NCBI GenBank assembly: GCA_024681515.1
Contig: JAILAR010000189.1
Coordinates: 1 to 52,879 of the forward strand
From: Eubacterium sp.
GTDB lineage: Bacteria > Bacillota > Clostridia > Lachnospirales > Lachnospiraceae
Direction: 5' to 3'
Length of the DNA stretch: 52,879 nt
Part shown: positions 52,539-52,879 of the stretch, in pieces
Position numbering within the stretch: the first letter of the stretch is position 1
How the letters are laid out: each line of letters opens with the position of its first letter
The notes under the pieces: generated by a model
Databases searched by the model: none
What the model was told of the DNA's origin: nothing
The model's input: the letters and a program-made list of their open reading frames with translations, nothing else
Translations under genes and position numbers: made by a program

Positions 52539-52602
52539 ATATAATACCTCTCCAGCCTTCGCTGCCTTTGCGCCCGCCCATTGATGGCGGGCACAAACCA
52601 TC

Positions 52603-52812
52603 CCATTCCATACTTCGCGCCTTTCGGCGCTCCGTAGATTATCGCTTCGCACGTGAATTCCAATTTCACGCTTTTATCTTTCGTTCGAGTCCGTGCTTTG
52701 CGATAATCCATTCCATACTTCGCGCCTTTCGGCGCTCCGTAGATTATCGCTTCGCACGTGAATTCCAATTTCACGCTTTTATCTTTCGTTCGAGTCCGTG
52801 CTTTGCGATAAT
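52603..52812 (-). repeat. SD-proximal structured repeat, two identical 105-bp units
   Basis: Units at 52603-52707 and 52708-52812 are identical on inspection. On the minus strand: ATTATCGC-AAA-GCACG pairs with CGTGC-GAA-GCGATAAT across an A-rich loop region; then CTACGGAGCGCC-GAAA-GGCGCGAAG and TATGG. The outer arms differ from those of the 21.2 and 22.1 kb copies but stay complementary. The 105-base length keeps a frame open through both copies. Confidence 0.92.
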
Positions 52813-52825
52813 CCTCCCGGTCGGG

Positions 52826-52848
52826 CACCAACACCTTCGGTGTTGGTG
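52826..52848. terminator. Short hairpin at the window edge
   Basis: A nine-bp stem CACCAACAC / GTGTTGGTG with a five-base loop CTTCG. It may terminate a gene beyond the window or be part of the neighbouring repeat; there is no clear T tract on either strand. Confidence 0.4.
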
Positions 52849-52879
52849 GGCGTGTACGGAATCGATTCTCCTGATGGAG

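Noticed and set aside
52490-52834. 114-codon frame with a 35-residue internal repeat
   Set aside because: It reads through the two 105-bp intergenic repeat units and the CYTH leader; other copies have 103 or 106 bp units that break the frame, so it is unlikely to be coding.

Overview
The window looks like a chromosomal segment of a Gram-positive anaerobe of the Clostridia, most likely Lachnospiraceae. This rests on gene content: an alpha2-type glycyl-tRNA synthetase, GlnRS, pyruvate phosphate dikinase, Mini-III RNase next to CysS and RlmB, a SigH-like sigma factor, HrcA/CIRCE control of groESL, a DUF6465-like small protein, choline-binding-type wall repeats and an Agr-type peptide signalling locus. 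The species cannot be named from sequence reading alone. Most genes are on the minus strand.

Layout. 1-2.7 kb: an OmpR-type response regulator, D-aminoacyl-tRNA deacylase and an EamA-type exporter. 2.8-8.5 kb: a visibly AT-richer islet. On the minus strand it carries an AgrD-like autoinducer precursor (broken by a one-base shift in an A6 tract), a secreted caspase-fold (C13/C14-like) peptidase with choline-binding-type repeats, and a second repeat protein. Divergent from these lie agrB, a LytTR response regulator and an AgrC-like kinase. The intergenic region holds two mirrored pairs of a repeated box, plausibly the regulator's operator. 8.7-17 kb: one 2770-residue sortase-type surface adhesin. 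17.2-23.7 kb: a LURP-one-like protein and a probable surface-glycopolymer cluster (LicD, SDR, ATP-grasp, MBL-fold, GT2-Rossmann fusion). 24-33.9 kb: housekeeping genes ppdK, glyS, a lipoprotein, recO, era and an M16/PreP-like peptidase. 34-41.5 kb: groEL/groES, a permuted NlpC/P60-like protein with a Gln-rich coiled coil, glnS and an acidic membrane protein. 41.7-47.2 kb: tRNA-Thr(GGU) and the run sigH-like, rlmB, mrnC, cysS, GNAT, hisF, hisH. 47.5-52.5 kb: a DUF6465-like protein, a zinc-type binding lipoprotein with a Fur-family regulator and three 7-1-7 palindromes, murF, a DJ-1/PfpI protein and a CYTH protein.

The least explained signal is a family of structured, transcribed intergenic repeats of about 103-106 bp. 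The complete and well-aligned copies lie in gene orientation and most end just upstream of a Shine-Dalgarno sequence (copies near 0.88, 18.8, 21.2, 22.1, 49.6, 51.35 and 52.6 kb). Each good copy predicts a long stem with purine-rich internal loops plus a short hairpin whose loop is GAAA, GGAA or GTAA (all GNRA). The outer arms differ between copies yet remain complementary, which points to RNA structure. The other strong candidate system is the rearranged agr locus wired to a wall-bound caspase-like peptidase. LicD and choline-binding-type repeats in the same window suggest, but do not prove, phosphocholine-decorated cell-wall polymer.
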